DNA of 64,000 bases. Origin: Mucilaginibacter arboris. Its GTDB lineage: Bacteria; Bacteroidota; Bacteroidia; Sphingobacteriales; Sphingobacteriaceae. A program made the position numbers and the translations under genes. The stretch is taken from NCBI RefSeq assembly GCF_009754915.1, contig NZ_WPIK01000009.1, positions 124,001 to 188,000 on the forward strand. Reading direction: 5' to 3'. The notes under the pieces were generated by a model. It saw nothing but the letters and a program-made list of their open reading frames with translations. It was not told where the DNA came from and ran no database searches. This document shows, piece after piece, positions 53,653-63,207 of this stretch; the first letter of the stretch is position 1; each line of letters begins with the position of its first letter.

Positions 53653-53832
53653 ATTTGGGTAATAACCTTATTTAAATAAGATTTTTGAAATGATAAATAT
53701 ATAATAAAAGTTTAACATTGTATAAGAACGAGTTATAACTGCAGGCGGTTTGTATTAAATCGATTAATTATTAAATAATATTTACCGGATAAAAGAAGCA
53801 TCCTGATATAATAGATTTTAACGCACAAAATG

Positions 53833-55089
53833 TTATGCCTTTGCCATATCTTCAGCATAACTTTTTAAAATTTCATTAATAGAAAGAAACTTTTTTGCAT
53901 AAGCGCGCGCATTATTGTTAAAGTTTCCGTTAACTTGTGTAAGGGCTAATTTTATGGCATCGGTTAAAGCAGCCTGGTTTTCGGGCTCTGCAAGAATTCC
54001 TATTTGATTTGTGTTGACTACTTTATATAAACTTGATCGGGCAGGAGCGGTTATAACAGCAAGCCCACCAACAGAAAGAATAGCAGTAAGCTTAGATGGC
54101 ATTACCAAATCACTCGCATTGGCTTTTTGTATAACCAAGTGTACATCGGCCATATTTAAAAATGCGTTAAGTTTTTCGAGCGGCTGTAAAGGCAAAAAGA
54201 ATACATTTTGTGTTTGCAAAGAAGCTTTTAAATCCTCCAGTTTCTTTTTGTAAGGGCCAGAACCGCATATAATAAATTTTAAGTTTGCAATGTTTTCTAA
54301 TAATTTGGCTGTATGCAGGATAGCTTCCAGTCCTTGTTTTTCGCCAATGGCACCAGAATATAAAATGATATGGTCTTTTGCTTCAAATCCGAATGCTTCT
54401 TTTAGCACATCTATTTCTGGCATAGGATAAAACAGAGAAGTATCAACCCAATTAGGGAAAAACGTTACTTTCTGGTTACCAGATTTTTGTTTTAACCTCT
54501 CGATCATACCTTCAGAAATACTGCTGATCATATCTGCTTGTTTCAAAATAAACTTCTCAATACTAAAAAGCATGTTTATTAAAGTCCGAGATCTAATCAT
54601 CTTTAATTCTGCAGCAGCATCTATTTGTAAATCCTGTACATGATAAAAGAATTTTGCACCTTTAATTTTTTTATAAATGATGCCATATATCCCGGTTAAA
54701 AAAGGAGGGGAGACGGTAATTACATAATCGAATTTCTTTTTAAACAATAATATAAAAACCATTACTGTGGCAGAAAGGCAAAAAGAAATATCGGATATAA
54801 TACGGGCGAACCCGGAAGGATTTTTAGGTACGTAATGCGGACAACGGTAAACTTTTATAGGATTATCAGTTAAGGTATTGTTGTTTTTATACTCTTTACT
54901 AAACCAGTAGGATTTTTTATAGTAAGGCGGCTTAATATTCCAGTCTGGATAATAAGGATAAGTAGTAATAACTGTACAGGTATTACCCTGTTCGGCTAAC
55001 CAATCCATCATTTCACCATTATATTTTCCTATTCCGGTAAGCTCGGGATAAAAATTCCCTCCGATTAATAAAATTCTCTTCTGCGCCAT
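53833..55089 (-). CDS. GT4 glycosyltransferase, WcaI-like
   Basis: A 418-residue GT-B enzyme starting RILLIGGNFYPELTGIGKYNGEMMDWLAEQGNTCTVITTYPYYPDW, characteristic of WcaI colanic-acid fucosyltransferase relatives. The acceptor loop is at the N-terminus and the donor side has LYSGAIGEKQGLEAIL. The usual EX7E motif is replaced by a KANASDLVMPSKLTAILSVGG stretch, as in this subgroup. It probably adds fucose or another sugar to the lipid-linked unit. Confidence 0.88.
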   Translation of the reverse strand: MAQKRILLIGGNFYPELTGIGKYNGEMMDWLAEQGNTCTVITTYPYYPDWNIKPPYYKKSYWFSKEYKNNNTLTDNPIKVYRCPHYVPKNPSGFARIISDISFCLSATVMVFILLFKKKFDYVITVSPPFLTGIYGIIYKKIKGAKFFYHVQDLQIDAAAELKMIRSRTLINMLFSIEKFILKQADMISSISEGMIERLKQKSGNQKVTFFPNWVDTSLFYPMPEIDVLKEAFGFEAKDHIILYSGAIGEKQGLEAILHTAKLLENIANLKFIICGSGPYKKKLEDLKASLQTQNVFFLPLQPLEKLNAFLNMADVHLVIQKANASDLVMPSKLTAILSVGGLAVITAPARSSLYKVVNTNQIGILAEPENQAALTDAIKLALTQVNGNFNNNARAYAKKFLSINEILKSYAEDMAKA

Positions 55090-55102
55090 TAAAAACTATA
55101 GA

Positions 55103-55651
55103 TTAACCCACAAACCTTCGTTCGCGAACGTTAACTGCCGGATTGCCTGAATAAATAGTCCATTGTTTTAACTCTTTAGTTGCTACAGAGTTAACGGTTA
55201 ATATGGAATGTGATTTACAAACCACTCCAGGACATACTACTGATTTTGCACCAATCCACACGCCATCTTCTAAAATAATTTTTCCTAACCTGTAAGGAAA
55301 ATCAGTCAAAGTATAATCATGGTTACCTGTTAACAGCATTGCTCCCTGCGATAGGCATACGTTATTTCCTATAGAAACGTTTTCTAAATTATCAATCCAA
55401 ACTGATTCTCCTATCCAGCAATGCGCTCCGATAGCTAATTTCCATGGGTTTTTGATCCTGATTTTTGTTTTGATGATTAAGCCCTTGCCAATTTTCGCGC
55501 CAAATAATCGAAGCAAGGCCCGCTTTACCGAATAAGGCCAGGGCAAAGCACTATCGAAAATAAAATAGTTAACAAAGTGCCATACCATAACTTTCCATTT
55601 AGGCCCTGCAGCATAATTGCCAACGGTAAATTTTGATAAATCTGTTTGCAT
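55103..55651 (-). CDS. WcaF-like acetyltransferase (left-handed beta helix)
   Basis: A 182-residue hexapeptide-repeat acetyltransferase (IGKGLIIKTKIRIKNPWKLAIGAHCWIGESVWIDNL, ILEDGVWIGAKSVVCPGVVC). The N-terminal NYFIFDSALPWPYSVKRALLRLFGAKIG is typical of WcaF-type colanic-acid enzymes. It probably O-acetylates a sugar of the repeat unit. It is 13 bp upstream of the WcaI-like gene and likely coupled to it. Confidence 0.9.
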   Translation of the reverse strand: MQTDLSKFTVGNYAAGPKWKVMVWHFVNYFIFDSALPWPYSVKRALLRLFGAKIGKGLIIKTKIRIKNPWKLAIGAHCWIGESVWIDNLENVSIGNNVCLSQGAMLLTGNHDYTLTDFPYRLGKIILEDGVWIGAKSVVCPGVVCKSHSILTVNSVATKELKQWTIYSGNPAVNVRERRFVG

Positions 55652-55898
55652 TAAAAAATTGTAATACTTCTTTTACCGATACTTTTTAAAAAATAAATTG
55701 CTAAAGTAGGTTAAATTTACAATGGAACGGTTATAATCCTATATTATTAGTATGATAATAAAAAAAGCTTATTCCTGCGTAAAATAGCAATTATAAGCTT
55801 GTGTTTTTAGTAATATGTTTGGTAAAAAGGTTATTTAAAAATCATGTTGTCTAATAATTGAATGATCGTTACGGTAATAATCTGTTGTAAAAATAAGC

Positions 55899-57137
55899 TT
55901 ATGTGGTTATAGCCCTTAAAAAATTAATGGCTGCGGGGCCATCTGCAAAATGTTTCTCATAACATTTGCGGGCATTTCTGCCCATTTCTGTTTTCTGTTT
56001 TGCTGTAAGGTTATTCCAGTTTTCTAATAATTGTTGTGTTCCTGCTGCTGTATCATCTGCAATGATTCCAGCTTCTGCGGCTGCAATTTCTGTCCAGATA
56101 TTAACCTGATTAGAAATGAGGACAGGTTTGCCGCATGCTAATGCTTCAACTGCCGCAATACCGAAATTTTCCTGATGACTGGGCAATACAAAAGCCTCAC
56201 ATCCATAAAAAGCGCCCCACTTTGCATTGCCGGTAAGCATTCCAGGGAAAAAAACAGTGGTTGCTGTTTTTTGTAATTTTAATACCGAGTTTTTAATTTT
56301 TTGTCCGTAAGGTGTTTCAGTCCCCGGACCGGCAACAACAAGTTTTGAGGCAGTAAATTTTGGGGTGCTAAAAGAAGCATCATGCTGTTTCTCATTCATT
56401 TCATCAATTCCCTGAGTTTTACCGTAAGCATCAATCAACATGTCAACACCTTTTTTTTCATGGATCCGGCTGATGAAAAGTAGGTAAGGATTATCAGCTA
56501 AATCAGGGCAGGAACTTGAAAATGCTTCACGCATAACTGCCGTAAAAACCGGAGGCTCTTCCACACCTAAACCAACAACAAGTTCTTTTACAGGATGATA
56601 AGGTGTAAAAGTTTTACGGGCAAGCTTAAGTTCTGCTCCACAGGTAAATAACAACCCATTTGTCTGATTGATTACTTTTCGCTCAACTAACTTCCAGTAA
56701 AACCAATTACGTATAGCTTTTAATTTTCTGCCTGATGCCTTTTGGAAGTATGGGTCCAACATGCCATGGGGCATCACAAAAAATTTAGTGTTAAAAGGAG
56801 CATGCGTTTGTTTACTTCTTAACATTCTTAACGCTTTAACCAGCCCATAGCCCTGATAATTCCATAAGCCATGTAAAATAACAGTATCGAAATCGGGTAA
56901 GTTTTGTAACAACCAAGGAATATAGACTGCATTATAAAACCAAGGCGTTTTACCTAAACCTAAAGCATGAATGGAATAAGATTTTTCACCGATAAAAGAA
57001 GCATCCGGATGATCAAAGCTAACAACTTCGTTTTGAACATTCTGAAAATTATTTAAACCTTTGATAATAGTTTTTACTGCCTGACAAACCCCGCCCAATT
57101 TCGGGTCCATACTGGCAGTTATATGGAGTATTTTCAT
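55899..57137 (-). CDS. GT4 glycosyltransferase
   Basis: A 412-residue GT-B enzyme. The N-terminal acceptor domain begins KILHITASMDPKLGGVCQAVKTI; the donor domain has LLFISRIHEKKGVDMLIDAY and the EX7E motif PSHQENFGIAAVEALACGKPV. Retaining mechanism; sugar unknown. Its start overlaps the next upstream GT gene by 4 bp. It contains 12-mer copies in frame at 56369-56380 (ASF) and 56993-57004 (ASF). Confidence 0.9.
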   Translation of the reverse strand: MKILHITASMDPKLGGVCQAVKTIIKGLNNFQNVQNEVVSFDHPDASFIGEKSYSIHALGLGKTPWFYNAVYIPWLLQNLPDFDTVILHGLWNYQGYGLVKALRMLRSKQTHAPFNTKFFVMPHGMLDPYFQKASGRKLKAIRNWFYWKLVERKVINQTNGLLFTCGAELKLARKTFTPYHPVKELVVGLGVEEPPVFTAVMREAFSSSCPDLADNPYLLFISRIHEKKGVDMLIDAYGKTQGIDEMNEKQHDASFSTPKFTASKLVVAGPGTETPYGQKIKNSVLKLQKTATTVFFPGMLTGNAKWGAFYGCEAFVLPSHQENFGIAAVEALACGKPVLISNQVNIWTEIAAAEAGIIADDTAAGTQQLLENWNNLTAKQKTEMGRNARKCYEKHFADGPAAINFLRAITT

Positions 57138-58309
57138 CCGTTTTTGTGCTTTTGGAGGATGCTTTGGTAGATATGCTCTATCTTGTCTAAAGCAAGGTCT
57201 GCATCAAATCGTTTTGCATTTTCAAGTCCTGATTGAACAATACCTATCCGTTCTTCAGGAGATAGTAAAATAATTTTCTCAACTGTTTTTGCTGCGTTTT
57301 GTGCCCAGGCTTGTACCTCAATCACATCCTGAGGTTGTTTGGGGATTAGGAAACCTTCTTCTCCTGCAACTTCCGTCATCGGTGCTTCATCGGTTGTAAT
57401 AACCGGACATCCACACGCCATGGCTTCTGCAATAGGCCAGCCAAAACCTTCTGCTAATGACGGAAATAAAAAAACTGAAGCACCGGAATAAGCAGCACTA
57501 ATCAAGTTATCCTGAATTTTATTAAAGCTATAAATTTCTGATTTGTATTTTGACTGACTTATTTTTTCAGTTAATTTTTCATCCGGTTTTTCTCCTATTA
57601 ATATTAGTGGGAGGGAAGTTTTACTGATATTACGCCAGGCATCATAAACTGCTACTACCCCTGAACGGTTTTTATACCACTGGTTTCCGCCGATGTGTAG
57701 CAGGTAGCCATTTTCTAAATTGAGCCCGGTTTGGTCACTAAACTCTTTTCGGGCAATTACAATGTCTTTTTTATCGAAAGACTGATTGAGGCCATTATAA
57801 ACTACAGATGATTCTATTAAAGCAGGCTTGATAAAGCTGTGCAGGTCTTTCTGGGTTTTTTTTGAAACAGAAATAAAATTTTTGCCTTTTGAATAACCCC
57901 TGCGGATGTATGCCTGGTACTGTTTCCCTGTCCATGAAGTTGGATTTTCAGGGATCAAGCCAAGCGCAGAATGTTGTGCCAGAAAATCATGACAATGGAT
58001 TACGTGTGACCGTTTAGCTACTAATGGTACCCAAGGGCCAAGTGCATGGTCTGTCAGCACAAATAATATATCAGGTTCAAGAGCTTTTAACTTTTTACGG
58101 GTTTGTATCGGAAATATTAAATACTGATCTATATATCCAAACCATTTTTTAAAAACGTTTGGAAAAGGTAAATTAAAAAAGTAAGGTTTAGGAGACCAGA
58201 TTTCTACCTGATGTCTACGTTTTTCCATGCCATTTGCCAGCATTTTGGCAAACCGTGGCATACTTTGGTGCCCAAGAAAATTGGGGTGAGTGAAGAAGAT
58301 GAGATGCAA
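57134..58309 (-). CDS. GT4 glycosyltransferase
   Basis: A 391-residue GT-B enzyme with N-terminal IFFTHPNFLGHQSMPRFAKMLANGM, donor-domain LLHIGGNQWYKNRSGVVAVYDAW and EX7E in FPSLAEGFGWPIAEAMACGCPV. It is co-transcribed with, and overlaps, the next GT gene. Donor and acceptor are not predictable. Confidence 0.9.
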   Translation of the reverse strand: MHLIFFTHPNFLGHQSMPRFAKMLANGMEKRRHQVEIWSPKPYFFNLPFPNVFKKWFGYIDQYLIFPIQTRKKLKALEPDILFVLTDHALGPWVPLVAKRSHVIHCHDFLAQHSALGLIPENPTSWTGKQYQAYIRRGYSKGKNFISVSKKTQKDLHSFIKPALIESSVVYNGLNQSFDKKDIVIARKEFSDQTGLNLENGYLLHIGGNQWYKNRSGVVAVYDAWRNISKTSLPLILIGEKPDEKLTEKISQSKYKSEIYSFNKIQDNLISAAYSGASVFLFPSLAEGFGWPIAEAMACGCPVITTDEAPMTEVAGEEGFLIPKQPQDVIEVQAWAQNAAKTVEKIILLSPEERIGIVQSGLENAKRFDADLALDKIEHIYQSILQKHKNG

Positions 58310-58339
58310 GTGTTTATAAGTGATAATTACTTTAATAAA

Positions 58340-59731
58340 TTATGCAAAAGCTTCGTTTAAGTTCTTTTTGTTTGGAATAACTCTTTTTTTGACATTATTT
58401 GAGTTAAGGGATGCAAGCATCAAGCCACTAATCATAATACTAAAGCCTAGATAAGTAGGTTGGGCCCAATTACCTTGTGCCAACTCTAATAACCCAAAAC
58501 TTAGTAACAGCCAAGGTAAAAAATCATTTACTGCTAATTTACGATAGCTGGCTAATATAATTTTTACTGTTAAACCAATACGTAAAAATATAACAAATAA
58601 GCCCAGTAAAGGTCCCATTTCCCCTAATTCCCTTCCCCATTCTCCTTCGGAAATTAAAAATTTTCTGTTTCCTGATAGCAGCATACTGCCAACATTTGTT
58701 CCCATACCTGTACCGTAACCAAAGTATGGCTGGTTTGCAGATTCACTCAGTGCGCTTACAAGCCCTCCTAAAAACCGGTCTCCTAATGTACCCTTTAAAC
58801 CACCTTCTATACCATTTGCGTCAGTAAAACGTGAAGTAAATGCTTCTGTTGCTTGATTAAAAAAGCTTGTTTGAGCTAAAATAGCTAATATAGTTATTCC
58901 TCCAACAACAGCGATTAGTAGTTTACCTATATATTGAGGTTTTCTGGAAACGGCAAGAACGGTAAATATGGCAGTTACTCCAATTTGAAAAAGTACAGTT
59001 CTACTAATTGAAAGCGGAACAGCAGCAAACATAGCTAATGTTGCAGCAATAAGTATTAATTTATTGACACGTTTTAAATCAAACCAAAAATAAAATATAA
59101 AGCAAGCAGCAAAACCATAGTATGAAGAAGTTCCTGTGGTAAAAGAAAATGTTGCCGGTGGCCTAAAAAACCCCATTGCACCACTATAACCAGCTCCTGC
59201 CATATCTCCGCCAACTCCACGGTTTACCCAAGCAGATTGAGGGCTATAAAATTGCATGGCAATAAGAATAGTCATTGGAATAGTTATCAATAAAGTTGCT
59301 TTTCCAATATTTATAACATCCTCCCTTGTGAAAATTTTACCAATTACGAAAATCAGCGGGAAATGGAATAATAAAATTCTTGCTCCAAATAAAGCAACAA
59401 ATAAATTTCCATGCCCTAAAAAAACAGCTGTGAATATACTTATTACACCTATAATTACCATTCCAATTAAATAAATTGAAGAAGGTAGTAGGTCCCTTTG
59501 CCAGCATTTTAATACTAACCAAATAGCTATCGGATCACGAATAATTAATAAAGGCGTTGCTAAACCTTGCAGGAACCATTTTCTCAAAGCACCTTCAAAA
59601 ATCAATAGTAAAAAATAAGCCCAAATGCCTTGTTTTAAGATTCGATTTGGATCGACTTTGGGCTTTTTTGATATCGGCATTGGTTTATCATTAATACCTA
59701 AATCAGGATTAGGCTCAATTTTAAGCATCAT
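58340..59731 (-). CDS. O-antigen ligase/polymerase-like membrane protein
   Basis: A 463-residue protein with about eleven transmembrane helices and a large periplasmic loop (about 290-360, GTLGDRFLGGLVSALSESANQPYFGYGTGMGTNVGSM) before the last helices. This arrangement is typical of Wzy polymerases and WaaL-like ligases, which share little sequence. In this cluster a Wzy role, polymerising the repeat unit in the periplasm, is most likely. Confidence 0.75.
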   Translation of the reverse strand: MMLKIEPNPDLGINDKPMPISKKPKVDPNRILKQGIWAYFLLLIFEGALRKWFLQGLATPLLIIRDPIAIWLVLKCWQRDLLPSSIYLIGMVIIGVISIFTAVFLGHGNLFVALFGARILLFHFPLIFVIGKIFTREDVINIGKATLLITIPMTILIAMQFYSPQSAWVNRGVGGDMAGAGYSGAMGFFRPPATFSFTTGTSSYYGFAACFIFYFWFDLKRVNKLILIAATLAMFAAVPLSISRTVLFQIGVTAIFTVLAVSRKPQYIGKLLIAVVGGITILAILAQTSFFNQATEAFTSRFTDANGIEGGLKGTLGDRFLGGLVSALSESANQPYFGYGTGMGTNVGSMLLSGNRKFLISEGEWGRELGEMGPLLGLFVIFLRIGLTVKIILASYRKLAVNDFLPWLLLSFGLLELAQGNWAQPTYLGFSIMISGLMLASLNSNNVKKRVIPNKKNLNEAFA

Positions 59732-59808
59732 ATTTGTAATTAGTATTCATTTAAGATGTTCTATACCTTAATACAGTTATTGGAAAAGTTATAGTATAAT
59801 TTTTTACC

Positions 59809-61050
59809 TTAAACAGGTTTTACTATAGCCGCTGCTAGTTCCTGTCCATAAACATTCCACGTTCGTTTACTTGCTGTTTCCATTGCTGCCCGTCCAACTT
59901 CAGCAATTATGCTTCTTTTATCGATCAATTCTTCGATAGCAGCCTGAAGTGCATTTGTGGAACCAGCTTCAATCAGCCAGCCGTTCTCTCCATGCTTGAT
60001 TAAATCCGGACCTGCTGTTCTATATGTAGTAATTACGGGTGTACCCTGCGACATAGCTTCCGTAATAACCAACCCGAAACCTTCAAAAAGGGAAGGGAAA
60101 ACTAAAACATCATGTTCCTGCATTAACTTTAAAATTTGTTCGTGGGCTAAACTTGGTATCCAACGATGTTTTGCAAGCGCTGCATCTAATGCAGGGCATT
60201 GGTCAGTCGATTTTTTTCCAACTACTGTTAATTCAACGTAGTTTTTAAGACGATCAACCGCAGCAAAAAGATCAGCTATCCCTTTTCTTTGTGACAGCCC
60301 TCCTACAAATAATAGTTTAATTGGTTTAACTGTAGAAATATCAGGATAACTTCTGGACGTTGCAACAGGCGGAAAAGCATACGGAATGACTTCTATAGGC
60401 GCTAATGTGCCGGGATAATCTTTTAAAGTATTTGCAGTAAACTGACTGGCAACAAAAATTTTATCTGCTAAACGAAGCTCTTCGTCTTTTCGAGCAAGTT
60501 TAGCTTCAGAATCTTCCAGGCCTGTTAATGTTGAGGCCCATTCCGGCCAACGTTCACTCTCAGCTTCTAAAAAGCGTTTTGAAGCACGCCAGTACCCAAT
60601 AGGAAGATCATACAAACAATTAAGGTTTAATTTTTTAGCTTCCCGAAAAGAAAACAATGCACCATCTTCATAAGCATATACTGCATTTATTCCCTGGTCT
60701 GCCATATTCTTCAGGCTTTTTGCTGTTCGTTTGTCCAGGTTCTGATAAACACTATCCACACTGAATATTCCTGTTTCGTGTTTAATAAGTTTTTTAAAAC
60801 CTGCTTTAGAAGCAGCAAACCTTCCCAATTCATATAAAGGCCAGGTTTTAGTAAATTCTAATAATGCCGGATCATACCGCCTCCTGTTAAATTCTGCAAA
60901 AGGGACGAGAGAACTCAATTTATCAAAAATATTTCCCGGAAATGTAGCAACGGTAGTCCTAAAGCCTGAAAGCATACCTGCTTTTTGAAGCCCAAGTGCT
61001 GCTGCGCGAAAAAAAGCATTACCGGTGGGATGTAATATAAGTACTTTCAT
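59809..61050 (-). CDS. GT4 glycosyltransferase
   Basis: A 413-residue GT-B enzyme. It starts KVLILHPTGNAFFRAAALGLQKAG; the donor domain has LLFVGGLSQRKGIADLFAAVDRL and EX7E in FPSLFEGFGLVITEAMSQGTPV. The sugar is unknown. Its 5' end overlaps the upstream gene by 32 bp, an unusually long overlap, so one start may lie inside the other. A 12-mer is in frame at 59909-59920. Confidence 0.9.
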   Translation of the reverse strand: MKVLILHPTGNAFFRAAALGLQKAGMLSGFRTTVATFPGNIFDKLSSLVPFAEFNRRRYDPALLEFTKTWPLYELGRFAASKAGFKKLIKHETGIFSVDSVYQNLDKRTAKSLKNMADQGINAVYAYEDGALFSFREAKKLNLNCLYDLPIGYWRASKRFLEAESERWPEWASTLTGLEDSEAKLARKDEELRLADKIFVASQFTANTLKDYPGTLAPIEVIPYAFPPVATSRSYPDISTVKPIKLLFVGGLSQRKGIADLFAAVDRLKNYVELTVVGKKSTDQCPALDAALAKHRWIPSLAHEQILKLMQEHDVLVFPSLFEGFGLVITEAMSQGTPVITTYRTAGPDLIKHGENGWLIEAGSTNALQAAIEELIDKRSIIAEVGRAAMETASKRTWNVYGQELAAAIVKPV

Positions 61051-62098
61051 TTCTGGGCTTTATAAGATGAAGAGCTGATTCAACAACATTTAAATATTTA
61101 GATGCAACTACATCTGGACGATGTGAAGTTAAATGAGTTATAGCTTCGTTCTTCAGTTTTAGTTCTAAAGATGGATTATTAACTATTTCTACAATTGTAT
61201 TAACAAGAGAATCAATATCTCCGCGTTGAAACTTCATACCTGCATTTCCTATAGCGTCAGGTAATCCGCCACCATCAGAAACAATCGGTATGCATCCACA
61301 TGCCATAGCTTCAAGAACTACATTACCAAAAGGTTCTTCCCATAAAGATGGCACCAATAAAAAACGATGACGGTTTAAACAAATTGCTAATTCTTCTCCG
61401 CTCAAAGGGCCAACAAGTTTAATATACAATTCCATTTCTAATTCTGAAATTAATTGCTGAAGATTACGATACTCAGGGCCACTGCCGATAATTGTAAATA
61501 AAGGTTTTTCCTTTAAAAAAGCTGATTTATAATTTGAAGAAATCAGTTGGTGTATGGCTTTAATGGCATGGTCTGCACCTTTATCTGAAACAAGCCTTCC
61601 TAAAAAAACAAAATCAATTGTTTTTTTAATTCCGGGTATTATTTTAAATTGATCACTTCTATAAGGGTTTGCAATTACAGTAGCAGAAGGCCAGCAACGT
61701 TTTCTTACCGCATCGCTTACAGCAATTACTTTATTTGCATGCTTTAACCACAATAATTTTAATCTGTCCTGAAAACCTATTTTACCATTTATGCGTGTTA
61801 TCCAGGTATTTAATACAATAACAGAAGGATTACGAAAAAATAGGTTTGGCCAAGCTAATCTAAGGCACGGGTTATTTTCAAATACTAAATCCGCCCAATA
61901 ATGCTCTGCAAAAAGTTTTCTTTTACTTGGGTTTCTAATAACCAAATAGGGGAACTTTTTATTTGATGAATCTTTAGACCAAGTTAACAAATGGACATCA
62001 TGGCCAACTTCTGAAAAAGATTGTGCAAGTATATCAGAGTTAATCTCGATTCCTCCAATGTCAGGATAGAAATTATGCGATAGAAATAAGATTTTCAA
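61019..62098 (-). CDS. GT4 glycosyltransferase
   Basis: A 359-residue GT-B enzyme: N-terminal KILFLSHNFYPDIGGIEINSDILAQ, donor domain FVFLGRLVSDKGADHAIKAIH, EX7E in VPSLWEEPFGNVVLEAMACGCIP. It belongs to the same polysaccharide locus. The C-terminal region overlaps the start of the next gene. Confidence 0.92.
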   Translation of the reverse strand: MKILFLSHNFYPDIGGIEINSDILAQSFSEVGHDVHLLTWSKDSSNKKFPYLVIRNPSKRKLFAEHYWADLVFENNPCLRLAWPNLFFRNPSVIVLNTWITRINGKIGFQDRLKLLWLKHANKVIAVSDAVRKRCWPSATVIANPYRSDQFKIIPGIKKTIDFVFLGRLVSDKGADHAIKAIHQLISSNYKSAFLKEKPLFTIIGSGPEYRNLQQLISELEMELYIKLVGPLSGEELAICLNRHRFLLVPSLWEEPFGNVVLEAMACGCIPIVSDGGGLPDAIGNAGMKFQRGDIDSLVNTIVEIVNNPSLELKLKNEAITHLTSHRPDVVASKYLNVVESALHLIKPRNESTYITSHR

Positions 62099-62156
62099 TT
62101 TAATACCTTAAAAAGTAATTGCCAAGTTAAAAGTGCTAATAATTTTTTACTAAAAG

Positions 62157-63146
62157 TTAATATCTAAATTTTATATAAGTAGCTTTTAAATTAGAAAAAA
62201 GCTTAAACGCTATTGTGGAATAAAAATCCAAGTATTTTCCATAGCCATTTAAATATAACCAAGAAATTGCTTTTGCTTTAGGAGATGAAGATAATGTTCT
62301 TAGCGCATCTTTTAGTTGTATTTTTTCCTCATTAGAATATACATTCCAACTTAAGCAATCAGCTAAAACACAAGCAAAATGTGTTCTGTTCTTATAAATG
62401 CTTTTAAGGTTCCAGTTTCTTTCTTTATATGCAGGCTCTAATACTTCATGAAATACTTTATACATTCCAATAATTTCCATCAACTTACGACGTAACCGAG
62501 CCTTTCCTGAATCTACCCAAACCCTATAAAATGAAAGTATTTCGTTTAAATAAACATTACCATATCCGGCAGCAGCTAAAGAAGCTGAAAGATGATAGTC
62601 CTCAGCAGAATTGGGTCTGTTATTAAGGAAATCTACTTTAACAAGAGCTTCTCGTCTAAACATAATTATATTAGCAGCTACCCGATATCCTTTTATAGCA
62701 GATTGTAAAGCATTTGTACTATTTTGATAGCCGGATTTTCTGGCAAGTTGTCGCTTATTTAAGTAATTTCCATTTTGATCAATTTCCTGTACTGCTGCAT
62801 GAGCATATCCTGCTTCTGGATATTTTATTAATAAAGCAGAAAGTTTTTCTATATACTTAAAAGATAAATAATCATCAGAGTCAAGTCTTACAATAAAATC
62901 ACCTTTTGCTAATCGAAGACAATAGTCAGTGTTATATGTAATACCTAAATTTTTTTGCTGAGAAATTATTTTCAAAATAGGTATCTCATTTGATAGCATT
63001 TCAAGAATTTCTAGCGTATCGTCAGTACTACAATCATTTGAAACGATAATTTCAATTGGCTTTACAGATTGATTATACGTACTGCGTATAGCTTGGGCTA
63101 AATATTGTGATTGATTATAAGTTGGTATACAAACAGAAATTGTCAT
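62157..63146 (-). CDS. GT2 glycosyltransferase
   Basis: A 329-residue GT-A enzyme. It has VCIPTYNQSQYLAQAIRSTYNQSVKPIEIIVSNDCSTDDT at the N-terminus and the metal-binding DXD-type IVRLDSDDYL. The C-terminal helical region (about 215-329) probably handles the acceptor. GT2 enzymes are inverting. The donor is unknown. Confidence 0.93.
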   Translation of the reverse strand: MTISVCIPTYNQSQYLAQAIRSTYNQSVKPIEIIVSNDCSTDDTLEILEMLSNEIPILKIISQQKNLGITYNTDYCLRLAKGDFIVRLDSDDYLSFKYIEKLSALLIKYPEAGYAHAAVQEIDQNGNYLNKRQLARKSGYQNSTNALQSAIKGYRVAANIIMFRREALVKVDFLNNRPNSAEDYHLSASLAAAGYGNVYLNEILSFYRVWVDSGKARLRRKLMEIIGMYKVFHEVLEPAYKERNWNLKSIYKNRTHFACVLADCLSWNVYSNEEKIQLKDALRTLSSSPKAKAISWLYLNGYGKYLDFYSTIAFKLFSNLKATYIKFRY

Positions 63147-63207
63147 GTAAAAAAGTTAATAAAAATAGCTAATAAGCGTCAAATGGTCGGTATTTAATTT
63201 ACCAATA

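Larger units (their letters stand above)
350..59920. repeat. Dispersed 12-mer family TAAAAGAAGCAT and sister TAAAAACAGCAT
   Basis: Exact TAAAAGAAGCAT, first base on plus: 16378, 17735, 25454, 27957, 29098, 29302, 33318, 34759, 36757, 37981, 38155, 41157, 44196, 46140, 49336, 49971, 53790, 56369, 56993. On minus (lowest base): 22170, 33252, 37774, 37829, 41081, 42506, 44224, 46060, 54393, 59909. Near copies: 350, 2731, 12773, 19803, 21957, 26446, 30965, 30992, 37883, 38079, 49266, 49941, 55664. Exact TAAAAACAGCAT: plus 6800, 9165, 14663, 15543, 23800, 29459, 48292; minus 7873, 9828, 32233; near copy 10114. Counts were made by eye and may miss some. Confidence 0.9.

Noticed and set aside
350-59920. 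12-mer as a promoter element or single regulator's operator
   Set aside because: It does not match TTTG or TAnnTTTG, occurs within genes on either strand and follows stop codons as often as it precedes starts.
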